NCBI GenBank assembly: GCA_963700705.1 | Contig: CAVOYQ010000009.1 | Span: forward strand, 62,001-126,000 | Reading direction: 5' to 3' | From: JAHEFT01 sp963700705 | Lineage (GTDB): Bacteria > Pseudomonadota > Gammaproteobacteria > Xanthomonadales > SZUA-36 | Length of the DNA: 64,000 bases | Made by a program: the position numbers and the translations under genes | In this document: piece after piece, positions 50,201 to 58,740 of the stretch | Layout: every line of letters starts with the position of its first letter | How positions within the stretch are numbered: the stretch's first letter is position 1 | The notes under the pieces: generated by a model | Told to the model about the DNA's origin: nothing | The model's input: only the letters and a program-made list of their open reading frames with translations | Databases searched by the model: none

Positions 50201-51664
50201 ATGTCCCCGGAATCACTGAAAATCTGCATGGCCAGTTCAGAACTGGCGCCGCTCGCCAAGACAGGCGGGTTAGCCGACGTCGTTTCAGCCCTATCGGCTT
50301 ACCTGGATGGCGAGGGGCATGACGTCCGCGTGTTGATCCCGCTCTATTCTGCGATTGACACTTCCGCGCTGGACATCACGCCGGTCCAGTTTCTGCAGAA
50401 TCTGCCGATGCAGATCGGTTCAAACCATGTGCGCTACTCCATCGATACGGCGGTGCTTCCCGGCAGTACGTTGAGCATCTACCTGCTGCGCTGCCCGGAA
50501 CTCTATAACCGGCCGGGCATTTACACGTCGGGCTGGGATGAGCATCTGCGGTTCATTCTGCTGTCACGGGCGGCGATCGAAATGTGCCAGAACATGGGCT
50601 TTGCGCCGGATATTTTTCACTGCCACGACTGGCATACCGCCCTGGTGCCCCTGTACCTGAAAACCCGCTACGCCTGGGACCGGTTGTTTGCCAACACGCG
50701 TTCGGTCCTGACCATTCACAACATCGGTTACCAGGGAATTTTCGGCAACGGCATCCTGCAGGACCTGGGACTGTATGAAGATACGCACAAGCTGCACCAG
50801 GACGATTTCGCCAAAGGCATTATCAACTTCCTCAAAACCGGACTGTTGTATGCGGACGTACTGACCACCGTCAGCCCGACCTACGCGCGGGAAATCATGG
50901 GTGCGGAATATGGCATGGGATTGCAGGAAGTGCTGCGACAGCGCAGCGACTCCCTGGTCGGAATACTGAATGGCGTGGATTACAGGGAATGGAATCCTGC
51001 TGATGATCCGTTGATTCCCCACAGCTATGACAGCCGCCGCGTGGCCGGCAAGAAGAAAAACAAGCTGGCGCTGATGCAGGAACTGGGGCTGGATTGCAGC
51101 GACGACATGCCCTTGATCGGCATGGTCACCCGCCTGACGGGGCAGAAAGGTATCGACCTGGTGCAACAACTGGTGCCCGCGATGATGGGCAACAGGCGCT
51201 TCGCACTGGCGGTGCTGGGCAGCGGCGAGTCACGTTATGAGCAGTTTTTCCAGTGGCTGCAGAACAACTTTCGCGGCAGGGTCTGTTATTACCGCGGTTT
51301 CAGCAACAAGCTGGCGCACCAGATTGAAGCCGGCAGCGACCTGTTCCTGATGCCTTCGCTGTTCGAGCCGTGCGGGCTGAACCAGATGTACAGCCTGCGC
51401 TATGGAACGGTTCCGATCGTCCGGCGCACCGGGGGGCTGGCCGATTCGGTGGAATTGTTCGATCCGCACAGCGGTACGGGGACCGGCATCGTGTTCAATG
51501 ATTACAATGTGCCGGCGCTGGGTTGGGCATTGAATTACGCTTTCGACCTGTACCAGGATAAAAAGACCTGGCGTAAACTGGTTCGTAACGGCATGGCCAT
51601 GGACTTTTCCTGGGAACAGCAGGGAAAAGTTTACGTTGATCTGTTCCGCAAGATTACGCGCTGA
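50201..51664 (+). CDS. glgA: Glycogen/starch synthase (GT5)
   Basis: A 487-residue glycosyltransferase of family GT5 that extends alpha-1,4-glucan from ADP- or UDP-glucose. The donor-site motif is present as LAPLAKTGGLADVVSAL (usually KxGGL). Others are FHCHDWHTALVPLY, TIHNIGYQGIFG, LNGVDYREWNPADD, MVTRLTGQKGIDLV and the catalytic MPSLFEPCGLNQMYSLRYGT. The ATG at 50201 is preferred; upstream sequence has no family match. It is intact. No glgB, glgC or glgP is nearby; neighbours are ATP-grasp ligases, so it may serve a special glucan or glycoconjugate. Confidence 0.93.
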   Translation: MSPESLKICMASSELAPLAKTGGLADVVSALSAYLDGEGHDVRVLIPLYSAIDTSALDITPVQFLQNLPMQIGSNHVRYSIDTAVLPGSTLSIYLLRCPELYNRPGIYTSGWDEHLRFILLSRAAIEMCQNMGFAPDIFHCHDWHTALVPLYLKTRYAWDRLFANTRSVLTIHNIGYQGIFGNGILQDLGLYEDTHKLHQDDFAKGIINFLKTGLLYADVLTTVSPTYAREIMGAEYGMGLQEVLRQRSDSLVGILNGVDYREWNPADDPLIPHSYDSRRVAGKKKNKLALMQELGLDCSDDMPLIGMVTRLTGQKGIDLVQQLVPAMMGNRRFALAVLGSGESRYEQFFQWLQNNFRGRVCYYRGFSNKLAHQIEAGSDLFLMPSLFEPCGLNQMYSLRYGTVPIVRRTGGLADSVELFDPHSGTGTGIVFNDYNVPALGWALNYAFDLYQDKKTWRKLVRNGMAMDFSWEQQGKVYVDLFRKITR

Positions 51665-51700
51665 TGGCGCATCATTGATGAAACGACCAGGACACAAGCA

Positions 51701-52921
51701 ATGAACCTCATTTTTATCGAACCCTCGTTTCCCTATAACCAGAGGGAGTTTGTTCGCGGCCTTCATGAGGCCGGCGCCACCGTGATTGGAATCGGCGAAC
51801 GTCCGCAGGAGCACCTGGCCGACGATGTGAAACACTGGCTGAGCCATTACGTCCAGGTCAAATCGGTGGTTCACGAACCCTCCTTGCTGAAGGCTGTGCA
51901 ACACGTGCAGAGCCTGGTTTATGTCGACCGCCTGGAAGCCACCGTGGAGGCCCATATCATGGCCGCCGCCCACGTACGCGAGGCGGCAGGCATACCGGGC
52001 ACATCCGTTCGCACGGCTTACCTGTGCCGCGACAAGCCGGCGATGAAAGAAGTGCTGCGCGAAGCGGGAATTCCCTGCGCCCAATCCACCCGGGCTTCTG
52101 AACCGCAGGCCGCCCGGGATTTTGCCGGCAGGGTCGGGTTTCCGTTGATCATCAAGCCGCCGGCCGGCGCCGGCGCCTCCGGCACCTGGAAAGTGCGCGA
52201 CGCCGCACAACTTGAGCAGGTGCTGGTCGAGTCCGGATGCGCAGACGGGCAGGAAGTGGCCATCGAGGAATTCATCGAGGGGCACGAAGGTTACCTGGAC
52301 ACGCTGACGATCAAGGGTGAGGTCACCCACGAGTTCATCACGCATTATTATCCCAACGTACTGACGGCGATGCGGGAGCGCTGGATTTCACCCCAGATGG
52401 TCACGACCAACCGCATCGAGGCGCCCGGTTACCGGGAAGTGCGGCAAATGGCGCGGGACGTGATCCGCATACTGGAAATCGGCACCTCGGCCACCCACAT
52501 GGAGTGGTTTGCCGGCCCCAGGGGACTGAAATTTTCCGAAATTGGCTGCCGCCCTCCGGGCGTGGGCCAGTGGGACGTCTACAACACGGCCAATGATTTT
52601 GACCTGTACCTCGAGTGGGCCTCGGCCTTTGAGCATGGCCGCCCGCACCGCCAGCCGTCGCGCCGGTACGCGGCCGGGATGATTGCGCTGCGGCCGTCCT
52701 GTGACGGCAGGATCACCGGGTACTCCGGCCTCGAGGCCATTCAACACCATTACGGCGACTGCATCGTCGCCTCCCACCTGCCGCCCCCCGGTTCGGCCAC
52801 CCAGCCGGTCGAGGCGGGTTACATGGCCAACGCGTGGATGCGGGTCCGTCACCCGGACTACGACACACTGCGGCAGATCATGAACACCATTGGAGAAACG
52901 GTGAAAGTACATGCCGCCTGA
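51701..52921 (+). CDS. ATP-grasp ligase 4 (paralogue of ligases 1 and 3)
   Basis: A 406-residue predicted amidoligase: RDKPAMKEVLREAGIPCAQS, FPLIIKPPAGAGASGTWKVR, IEEFIEGHEGYLDTLTIKGE, THMEWFAGPRGLKFSEIGCR and PPGVGQ. The C-terminal domain has GRITGYSGLEAIQHHYGDCI and RHPDYDTLRQIM. The metal-site GCRPPG differs from GARPPG in ligases 1 and 3. It starts 36 bases after the glycogen-synthase gene and overlaps the PGM1-related gene by 11 bases, so the three form one operon with recQ. Confidence 0.88.
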   Translation: MNLIFIEPSFPYNQREFVRGLHEAGATVIGIGERPQEHLADDVKHWLSHYVQVKSVVHEPSLLKAVQHVQSLVYVDRLEATVEAHIMAAAHVREAAGIPGTSVRTAYLCRDKPAMKEVLREAGIPCAQSTRASEPQAARDFAGRVGFPLIIKPPAGAGASGTWKVRDAAQLEQVLVESGCADGQEVAIEEFIEGHEGYLDTLTIKGEVTHEFITHYYPNVLTAMRERWISPQMVTTNRIEAPGYREVRQMARDVIRILEIGTSATHMEWFAGPRGLKFSEIGCRPPGVGQWDVYNTANDFDLYLEWASAFEHGRPHRQPSRRYAAGMIALRPSCDGRITGYSGLEAIQHHYGDCIVASHLPPPGSATQPVEAGYMANAWMRVRHPDYDTLRQIMNTIGETVKVHAA

Positions 52922-54461
52922 GACTCAAGACGAGTTCTCCCGGCTGCAGGAAAAACTGCTGCCTATCTGGGACTCGATTCGCCAGGACGATACCTTCGGG
53001 CATACCTCGCTGATTGTTCCTTCACTGAGCGTGGACCAGGAGGAACTCAGCAAGGTGCAGGGTGCCTCGTTCTATGAAGAACGACTGTTGTTTGCGCTGA
53101 TTCGCCTGCGCAATCCCAATGCGCGATTGATCTATGTAACCAGTCAACCGGTGCACCCGGACGTGGTGGATTACTACCTTCAGCTGCTGGTCGGTGTGCC
53201 GGCCGCGCACGCGCGCCGGCGGCTGCAGATGCTCAGCGTCTATGACGGCAGCACCCGGCCGCTGACCGAGAAAGTGCTGGAAAGGCCGCGGGTTCTGAAG
53301 CGCTTGCGCGAGTGGATCAGCGAGCATGGTCCCGCTTACCTGACGTGTTACAACACCACCATGCTGGAGCGGCGCCTGGCGCTGGAACTGGGCATTCCCC
53401 TGAACGGGGCCGACCCGGTACTGCTGCACCTGGGTACCAAGTCGGGAAGCCGCCAGGCGTTTGCCAAGGCCGGCGTTCCGCACCCGGCTGGTTTCGAGGA
53501 TCTTCATTCCGAAGAGGAAATCGTCGCATCACTGTGCCGCCTGGCGCAGATGCGCCCGGGGATCCGCCGGGCCATCGTAAAGATCAACGAAGGTTTTTCG
53601 GGGGAAGGCAATGGCGTGTTCAATTACCCGGAGGATAAGACCGATCCTGGGGCCGTGGGGCAGAACCTCAAGCAACTGGAATGGCCTTCGGCGCAGGAGA
53701 ATATCCGGTCTTTCCTGCGCAAGTTTGCGGAGATGGGCGGGATCGTGGAGGAAATGATCGAGGCTGAAGAGGTCCGGTCGCCCAGTGTGCAGATGCGCAT
53801 TTATCCCGGTGGCAAAGCCGTCCTGGTGTCGAGCCATGAACAGGTCCTGGGTGGCAAAACCGGCCAGGTCTATCTCGGCTGCCGTTTTCCGGCGCGCGAC
53901 GCCTACCGGAAAATGATCCAGGAACAGGCTCTGAGAATAGGCGATGTGCTCAGTGCGGAAGGTGTGATTGGACGGTTCGGAATCGATTTTCTGCTGACCC
54001 GGTCCGATGGCGGTGAATGGCAGTCGCACGCGATCGAGATCAACCTGCGCATGGGGGGCACGACGCCGCCCTACCACGCGCTGGAGTTTCTGACCGCAGG
54101 CGTGCTGGATCCGGAGAGCGGGATTTTTTACGCCCCTACCGGCCAGGAGAAATTCTACAGCGCAACGGACAACCTCAAGTCGCCGGCGTATCGCGGATTG
54201 CTGCCGGAAGACCTCTTCGACATCATCATCGGCAACAAGGTCCATTACCAGCCGGATAGCGGCACCGGCGTGCTTTTCTACATGATCGGCGCGCTCTCCC
54301 AGTACGGGAAGCTGGGCATGACCTGCATCGGCAACTCGCCCGAGCAGGCGGATGAACTGTTTCGCCGCACGGTGGCGCTGCTGGACCGGGAGACCGACAC
54401 GGGCAGTCACGACCATGGCGAACTGGAGCCCCTGTTCGACAACCCGGTCAATATGGAGTGA
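52911..54461 (+). CDS. PGM1-related peptide ligase (ATP-grasp ligase 5)
   Basis: A 516-residue ATP-grasp protein resembling PGM1, the peptide ligase of pheganomycin biosynthesis that joins an amino-acid-like unit to the N-terminus of a peptide. The N-terminal part has FYEERLLFALIRLRNPNARL and LIYVTSQPVHPDVVDYYLQL. ATP-binding parts are RRAIVKINEGFSGEGNGVFN and GIDFLLTRSDGGEWQSHAIE, with metal site INLRMGGTTPPYHAL. The C-terminal domain is PGM1_C-like: YQPDSGTGVLFYMIGALSQY then GKLGMTCIGNSPEQADELF. It overlaps ligase 4 by 11 bases and recQ by four (GTGA). Confidence 0.87.
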   Translation: MPPETQDEFSRLQEKLLPIWDSIRQDDTFGHTSLIVPSLSVDQEELSKVQGASFYEERLLFALIRLRNPNARLIYVTSQPVHPDVVDYYLQLLVGVPAAHARRRLQMLSVYDGSTRPLTEKVLERPRVLKRLREWISEHGPAYLTCYNTTMLERRLALELGIPLNGADPVLLHLGTKSGSRQAFAKAGVPHPAGFEDLHSEEEIVASLCRLAQMRPGIRRAIVKINEGFSGEGNGVFNYPEDKTDPGAVGQNLKQLEWPSAQENIRSFLRKFAEMGGIVEEMIEAEEVRSPSVQMRIYPGGKAVLVSSHEQVLGGKTGQVYLGCRFPARDAYRKMIQEQALRIGDVLSAEGVIGRFGIDFLLTRSDGGEWQSHAIEINLRMGGTTPPYHALEFLTAGVLDPESGIFYAPTGQEKFYSATDNLKSPAYRGLLPEDLFDIIIGNKVHYQPDSGTGVLFYMIGALSQYGKLGMTCIGNSPEQADELFRRTVALLDRETDTGSHDHGELEPLFDNPVNME

Positions 54462-56280
54462 CCATAGCGGCCGGACCATCCAGGGCCTCCATTCAGGACA
54501 CCCTCCAGCGGGTCTTCGGTTTACACGGTTTCCGGCCCTTCCAGCAGGAAATTATCGAACAGGTCCTGGCCGGCGGCGACGCCTTCGTGCTGATGCCGAC
54601 CGGCGGCGGCAAATCCCTGTGCTACCAGTTGCCGGCCCTGCACCGCGAAGGCCTGGCCATCGTGGTGTCGCCCCTGATCTCGCTGATGAAAGACCAGGTC
54701 GACGCCTTGCTGGCCAACGGCGTGAACGCCGCAATGTACAACTCCAACCTGGATGCGGCAACGGCCCGGGACGTGCTGGAGCGGCTGCACAGCGGCAAGC
54801 TGGATCTGCTGTACGTGGCGCCGGAACGGATGATGCGGCCCGGCTTTATCCACAGCCTCGAGTCCATGCCGCATCGGGCTGATTGCGATTGACGAGGCGC
54901 ATTGCGTTTCACAGTGGGGGCACGATTTCCGGCCCGAATACGCGGCGCTGGGTGAATTGCGCGAACATTTTCCGGACACGCCGTTCATCGCGTTGACGGC
55001 GACCGCCGATCCGCAGACCCGCGAGGACATCGTGAAGGTGCTGGGGCTGCAACGCGCCCGCCGCTTCATCACCAGTTTTGACCGGCCGAATATCCGCTAC
55101 ACGGTGCTGGAAAAACACCAGCCGCAGGCCCAGTTGCTGCGTTTCCTGGCAACCCAGGGCAGCGAGTCGGGCATCGTCTATGCCCTGTCCCGCAAGCGGG
55201 TGGAAGAAATTGCCGGCCACCTGGCCGACCGGGGATTTGCCGCCGCGGCCTATCATGCGGGCTTATCCGGCGGAGACCCGGAAAGACGTCCAGGAGCGCT
55301 TCCTGCGGGATGACGTTTCCATCGTCGTGGCCACCGTGGCTTTCGGCATGGGAATCGACAAGCCCAACGTCCGGTTCGTGGTTCATTACGACCTGCCGCG
55401 GCACCTCGAAGGGTATTACCAGGAAACCGGCCGTGCCGGGCGCGACGGCCTGCCCGCCGAAGCGCTGCTGTTGTTCGGAACGCAGGATGTGGCCACCGCC
55501 CGTTATCACCTGGAGCAGGGCCAGAACGAAAACCAGAAACGCATCGAATCGCACAAGCTCAACGCGATGGTGGGTTTTGCGGAAAGCCTGACCTGCAGGC
55601 GCCGGGTGCTGCTCGGCTACCTGGGCGAGAACATGAAGGCGGATTGCGGCAACTGCGACGTCTGCCTGGACCCGCCCGAACGGTTTGACGGCACCGACGC
55701 GGCGCGCAAGGTGCTGTCCTGCGTCTACCGCGTCGGCCAGTCTTTCGGCATCAAGCACGTGGTGGATGTGCTGCGCGGCGCCGACAATGATCGCATCCGC
55801 AAATTCAATCACACGCATCTTTCGACCTACGGGATCGGCCAGGAATTTTCCCACGCCGAGTGGATGTCGATCGCGCGGCAGTTGATTCATCGCGGCTACC
55901 TGGTGCAGGACATCGCCGCATTTTCAGTACTGAAACTGACGCCGCAGGCGCTATCAGTGCTGCGGAACGAGGAAAAAGTGGAGCTGGCGCGCCCGCGCAT
56001 CCACGAGAAAACGAAGAAGAAGACCGTCGCGGCAGCGATGGATCTGGACATCGACGACCTGCGCCTGTTCGAAAGCCTGCGCGACCTGCGCAAGCAACTG
56101 GCCCGGGACAGCGGCGTGCCGCCCTACGTCATTTTCGGTGATGCGACCCTGGTCGAAATGAGCCGCAAACGACCCCGGAACGAGTTCGAATTGCTGGCCA
56201 TCACCGGGGTCGGACAGGTCAAGCTGGAGCGCCACGGCAGCGCGTTCCTGAAAGTCATTTCGAACGACCTGTCATTCTGA
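54458..56280 (+). CDS. recQ: ATP-dependent DNA helicase RecQ (two frameshifts)
   Basis: A superfamily 2 3'-5' helicase for recombination and fork repair. Motifs: FRPFQQEIIEQVLAGGDAFV, Walker A MPTGGGKSLCYQLP, then a slip near 54880 and DEAH box IAIDEAHCVSQWGHDFRPEY, TATADPQTR, a second slip near 55275, and GMGIDKPNVRFVVHYDLPRH with the QETGRAGRDG arginine finger. Zinc cysteines are in TCRRR and CGNCDVC. A winged helix and a C-terminal HRDC domain (ESLRDLRKQLARDSGVPPYV) follow. About 607 residues joined. The GTG start is inside the stop of the PGM1-related gene, an unusual partner. Confidence 0.92.
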
Positions 56281-56287
56281 CACCAGC

Positions 56288-57334
56288 CTATGAGCCGTCG
56301 TCGCACGAAGTTCCGTCGATGCCAATCAATTTCACTGCATTCAAAACTTTCTGCCCATCCAGCCCGTTCATGGTAAACACGCCGCTTGTACAACTGCTGA
56401 AAGATACCTGCAATGTCCCCCACGAAGCCAGTTGGCTCGATGGCGTCGGCATACCGAAAGTGCCTGGTTCACCGACCAGCAGGGAGAATTCATATACCTG
56501 TCCGAACTGCAGGTTTTCGATATTCAGCAGGTTGGAAACCAGCCACAGGCGGTCCATATCCGCCGAATAGCCGAAATAGTAAATCAACCATCCGGCCGGA
56601 GTCTGGAAGACCAGCAGGCCTTCGCCATCCGATGCAGGGTCAAACCAGGGCCCGGAAAAGTCGGATGCGGAATCGGCGGACGTGTATTCAACCTCGAGCA
56701 TGGGCGCCCTGGAAATAATGCCTTCCCGGGTATTGAAGCGCTTGGCGCTTTGCGTGATATCACCATCGACCATGATCCAGCCGTAGTTACTGGCCGGGTC
56801 GGCAAGCCAGTCCTGGACATCGGCCACCATCGAGTCGGTCGACTCAAAAGAGTAAAAGCCCGTAGCGTTCACGGACATCTGCGCACTTGGAGTGGGTGAA
56901 AAGTCTCCACCCGGACTGTTCCAGCTCAAATTGCTGTAAAACCGGTGAATCCAGGTCGCTGAATCGGCAGTGGAGCCGGCGCCAGCCCCTTCCTGGCCGG
57001 TTGCGTGCGAGCGGCCTTCCCCCCAGTCAGCAGCGAGTCGCGATAAACGTATAACCGTTTCGTCGGACCTTTCCCTGGACAGGTACAGGTGGAGCTTGAC
57101 GGATTGAATCTGGGCGTCACTTGGAATCGCATCCAGGTTCTTGAACGCAAGTACGGCGCGCCGCGACTGATTTTCATTGGTCTGGCCTACAAACATAAAA
57201 AGACCGACGCCGTTGCTCAGTGCGCCTTGTGGGCTTTCATACAGGGTATTGTCCTGTGTGGCTTCAATCATGACAGTCTCGGCCATGACGGATGCGGACA
57301 GACTGCAACATGCAAGTATCAAGAGCGTACGCAT
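56288..57334 (-). CDS. Exported DNRLRE-domain protein
   Basis: A 348-residue exported protein, signal peptide LILACCSLSASVMAE. The N-terminal 210 residues are a DNRLRE-type beta-sandwich (VMIEATQDNTLYESPQGALS, then SVKLHLYLSRERSDETVIRL), a domain common in surface proteins. The C-terminal 130 residues (SDFSGPWFDPASDGEGLLVF, WLIYYFGYSADMDRLWLVS) form another beta module seen in gammaproteobacterial exported proteins. The ATG at 57334 has AAGGAG six bases upstream; the longer open frame lacks a signal. It converges with recQ eight bases away. No enzyme motif is recognised. Confidence 0.8.
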   Translation of the reverse strand: MRTLLILACCSLSASVMAETVMIEATQDNTLYESPQGALSNGVGLFMFVGQTNENQSRRAVLAFKNLDAIPSDAQIQSVKLHLYLSRERSDETVIRLSRLAADWGEGRSHATGQEGAGAGSTADSATWIHRFYSNLSWNSPGGDFSPTPSAQMSVNATGFYSFESTDSMVADVQDWLADPASNYGWIMVDGDITQSAKRFNTREGIISRAPMLEVEYTSADSASDFSGPWFDPASDGEGLLVFQTPAGWLIYYFGYSADMDRLWLVSNLLNIENLQFGQVYEFSLLVGEPGTFGMPTPSSQLASWGTLQVSFSSCTSGVFTMNGLDGQKVLNAVKLIGIDGTSCDDGS

Positions 57335-57432
57335 TATTATCTCCTTGTTGAAAGCAGATGGTGGCAAATTCTCCCTTGTATCCCCCGTTCTTCGAAGTAT
57401 AGTTCCGGCCAAAAATTTTGCTGAAAGTTTGC

Positions 57433-57438
57433 CGTGTG
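57433..57438 (+). repeat. Possible left target-site duplication CGTGTG
   Basis: CGTGTG directly before the proposed left end of the insertion sequence; the same six bases follow the right end at 58743-58748. Short, so chance is possible. Confidence 0.45.
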
Positions 57439-57442
57439 CGAA

Positions 57443-57511
57443 TTGACTCACAATTAATGTAACCCTAGCCAATGATCTGGAGGAGTCGTTGACTCATATT
57501 ACAGGTAACCC
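57443..57511 (+). repeat. Two tandem end motifs TTGACTCA-N8-GTAACCC (left end)
   Basis: TTGACTCA at 57443 and 57489, each followed after exactly eight bases by GTAACCC (57459 and 57505). Copies are 46 bases apart. They resemble binding sites for the transposase. Confidence 0.75.
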
Positions 57512-57529
57512 AAATTTGAGGGCTGTGAT

Positions 57530-58702
57530 ATGGGAAAGAACGAGCGCCAGGCTTACCTTAAAGCCATTCGCTCCCGTTATTGGCGGGGCGGCAAGAAAGC
57601 CAAGAGCATTATTCTTGATGAATTCTGTGCGGTGTGTAGTTATCACCGCAAATACGCCATTCGGCTGTTACAACCACGCGGTAAAGCCCGAAAGAAACGA
57701 CGCCCTGGCAGGAAGCCCATCTATGCCTCAGCGGAACTTTTGACGGCTCTGAAGCGGATTTGGTTTGTTAGTGATCAGATGTGCTCAAAGAAGCTCAAAG
57801 CCGCCATCCCACTGTGGTTGCCGCACTATGCAACGGTCTACAAAGCATTGACACCGGAAACCCAGGAGCAGCTGCTCTCGATCAGTGCCGCCAGCATTGA
57901 CCGGGTGCTCAAACCGGTCCGGCTGGTTCAGGGACGCAGGGGCCTCAGTGGCACCCGGCCTGGCAGCCTGTTGAAGAATCAAATTCCTATCCGTACGCAC
58001 TTTTGGGACGTCTCGCAACCGGGCTTTATGGAAGCTGACACCGTTGCCCATTGCGGCAACAGCCTGGCCGGAAGCTTCATCTGGTCGTTAACCATGACCG
58101 ATATTCACACCGCCTGGACCGAGAGTCGAGCCACCTGGGACAAAGGGGCACAGGGCGTGCTGGCGCAGATCCAGGACATCGAAGATCGGCTGCCTTTTGC
58201 GCTGCAGGGCTTTGATTGTGACAACGGCTCGGAATTTCTCAACTACCACCTGGTGCGTTATTTTACCGCTCACCCCTCGGTCACATCGTTTACCCGCTCA
58301 CGGCCGTACCAGAAAAATGACAACGCCCATGTGGAACAGAAAAACTGGTCTCATGTACGTCAGCTGTTTGGCTATGATCGCCTGGAGGAGCGGCTGATAG
58401 TACCCATGATGAACGATCTTTATACCAACGAATGGTCTCTTTATCAGAACCACTTCTGTCCCAGCATGAAGTTGCGGGAGAAAATGCGCATCAACTCAAA
58501 GTACCGTAAGAAATATACGGCGCCGCAAACACCATACGACCGTGTACTGGCATCTGATCAGATCACAGACAAAGCCAAAGAGCAGCTAAAAATGGCTCAC
58601 CACTCGCTTAATCCCTTTATACTCAAAAAAATCATTGAGAAGAAACTTCGGGTGATTTTTAAGCAAGTGAAAGTAACCTCTAATGTGAGGCAACGTATCT
58701 GA
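57530..58702 (+). CDS. DDE integrase-type transposase
   Basis: A 390-residue transposase with an RNase H-like core. The catalytic acids are Asp170 (MEADTVAHCG), Asp231 (FDCDNGSEF) and Glu269 (NDNAHVEQKNW), a DD37E spacing by my count. The N-terminal 130 residues are basic and likely bind DNA (GKARKKRRPGRKPIYASAEL). The reading frame is intact, so the element could be active. The ATG at 57530 is the first in frame with weak upstream signal. It is IS481/IS1202-like; an exact family needs a database. Confidence 0.9.
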   Translation: MGKNERQAYLKAIRSRYWRGGKKAKSIILDEFCAVCSYHRKYAIRLLQPRGKARKKRRPGRKPIYASAELLTALKRIWFVSDQMCSKKLKAAIPLWLPHYATVYKALTPETQEQLLSISAASIDRVLKPVRLVQGRRGLSGTRPGSLLKNQIPIRTHFWDVSQPGFMEADTVAHCGNSLAGSFIWSLTMTDIHTAWTESRATWDKGAQGVLAQIQDIEDRLPFALQGFDCDNGSEFLNYHLVRYFTAHPSVTSFTRSRPYQKNDNAHVEQKNWSHVRQLFGYDRLEERLIVPMMNDLYTNEWSLYQNHFCPSMKLREKMRINSKYRKKYTAPQTPYDRVLASDQITDKAKEQLKMAHHSLNPFILKKIIEKKLRVIFKQVKVTSNVRQRI

Positions 58703-58712
58703 ATCTCAGCGA

Positions 58713-58740
58713 GCTAGGGTTACCTTTTTCAATGAGTCAA
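58713..58740 (-). repeat. Right-end motif TTGACTCA-N9-GTAACCCTAGC
   Basis: On the minus strand, TTGACTCA (58740-58733), nine bases, then GTAACCCTAGC (58723-58713). It pairs with the left-end motif and defines the right end of the insertion sequence. Confidence 0.75.

Noticed and set aside
50201..51664. Ordinary glycogen operon
   Set aside because: No branching enzyme, ADP-glucose pyrophosphorylase or phosphorylase is in the window.
57335..57472. Upstream extension of the DNRLRE protein
   Set aside because: It lacks a signal peptide and reaches into the insertion sequence; the ATG at 57334 has a good ribosome-binding site.
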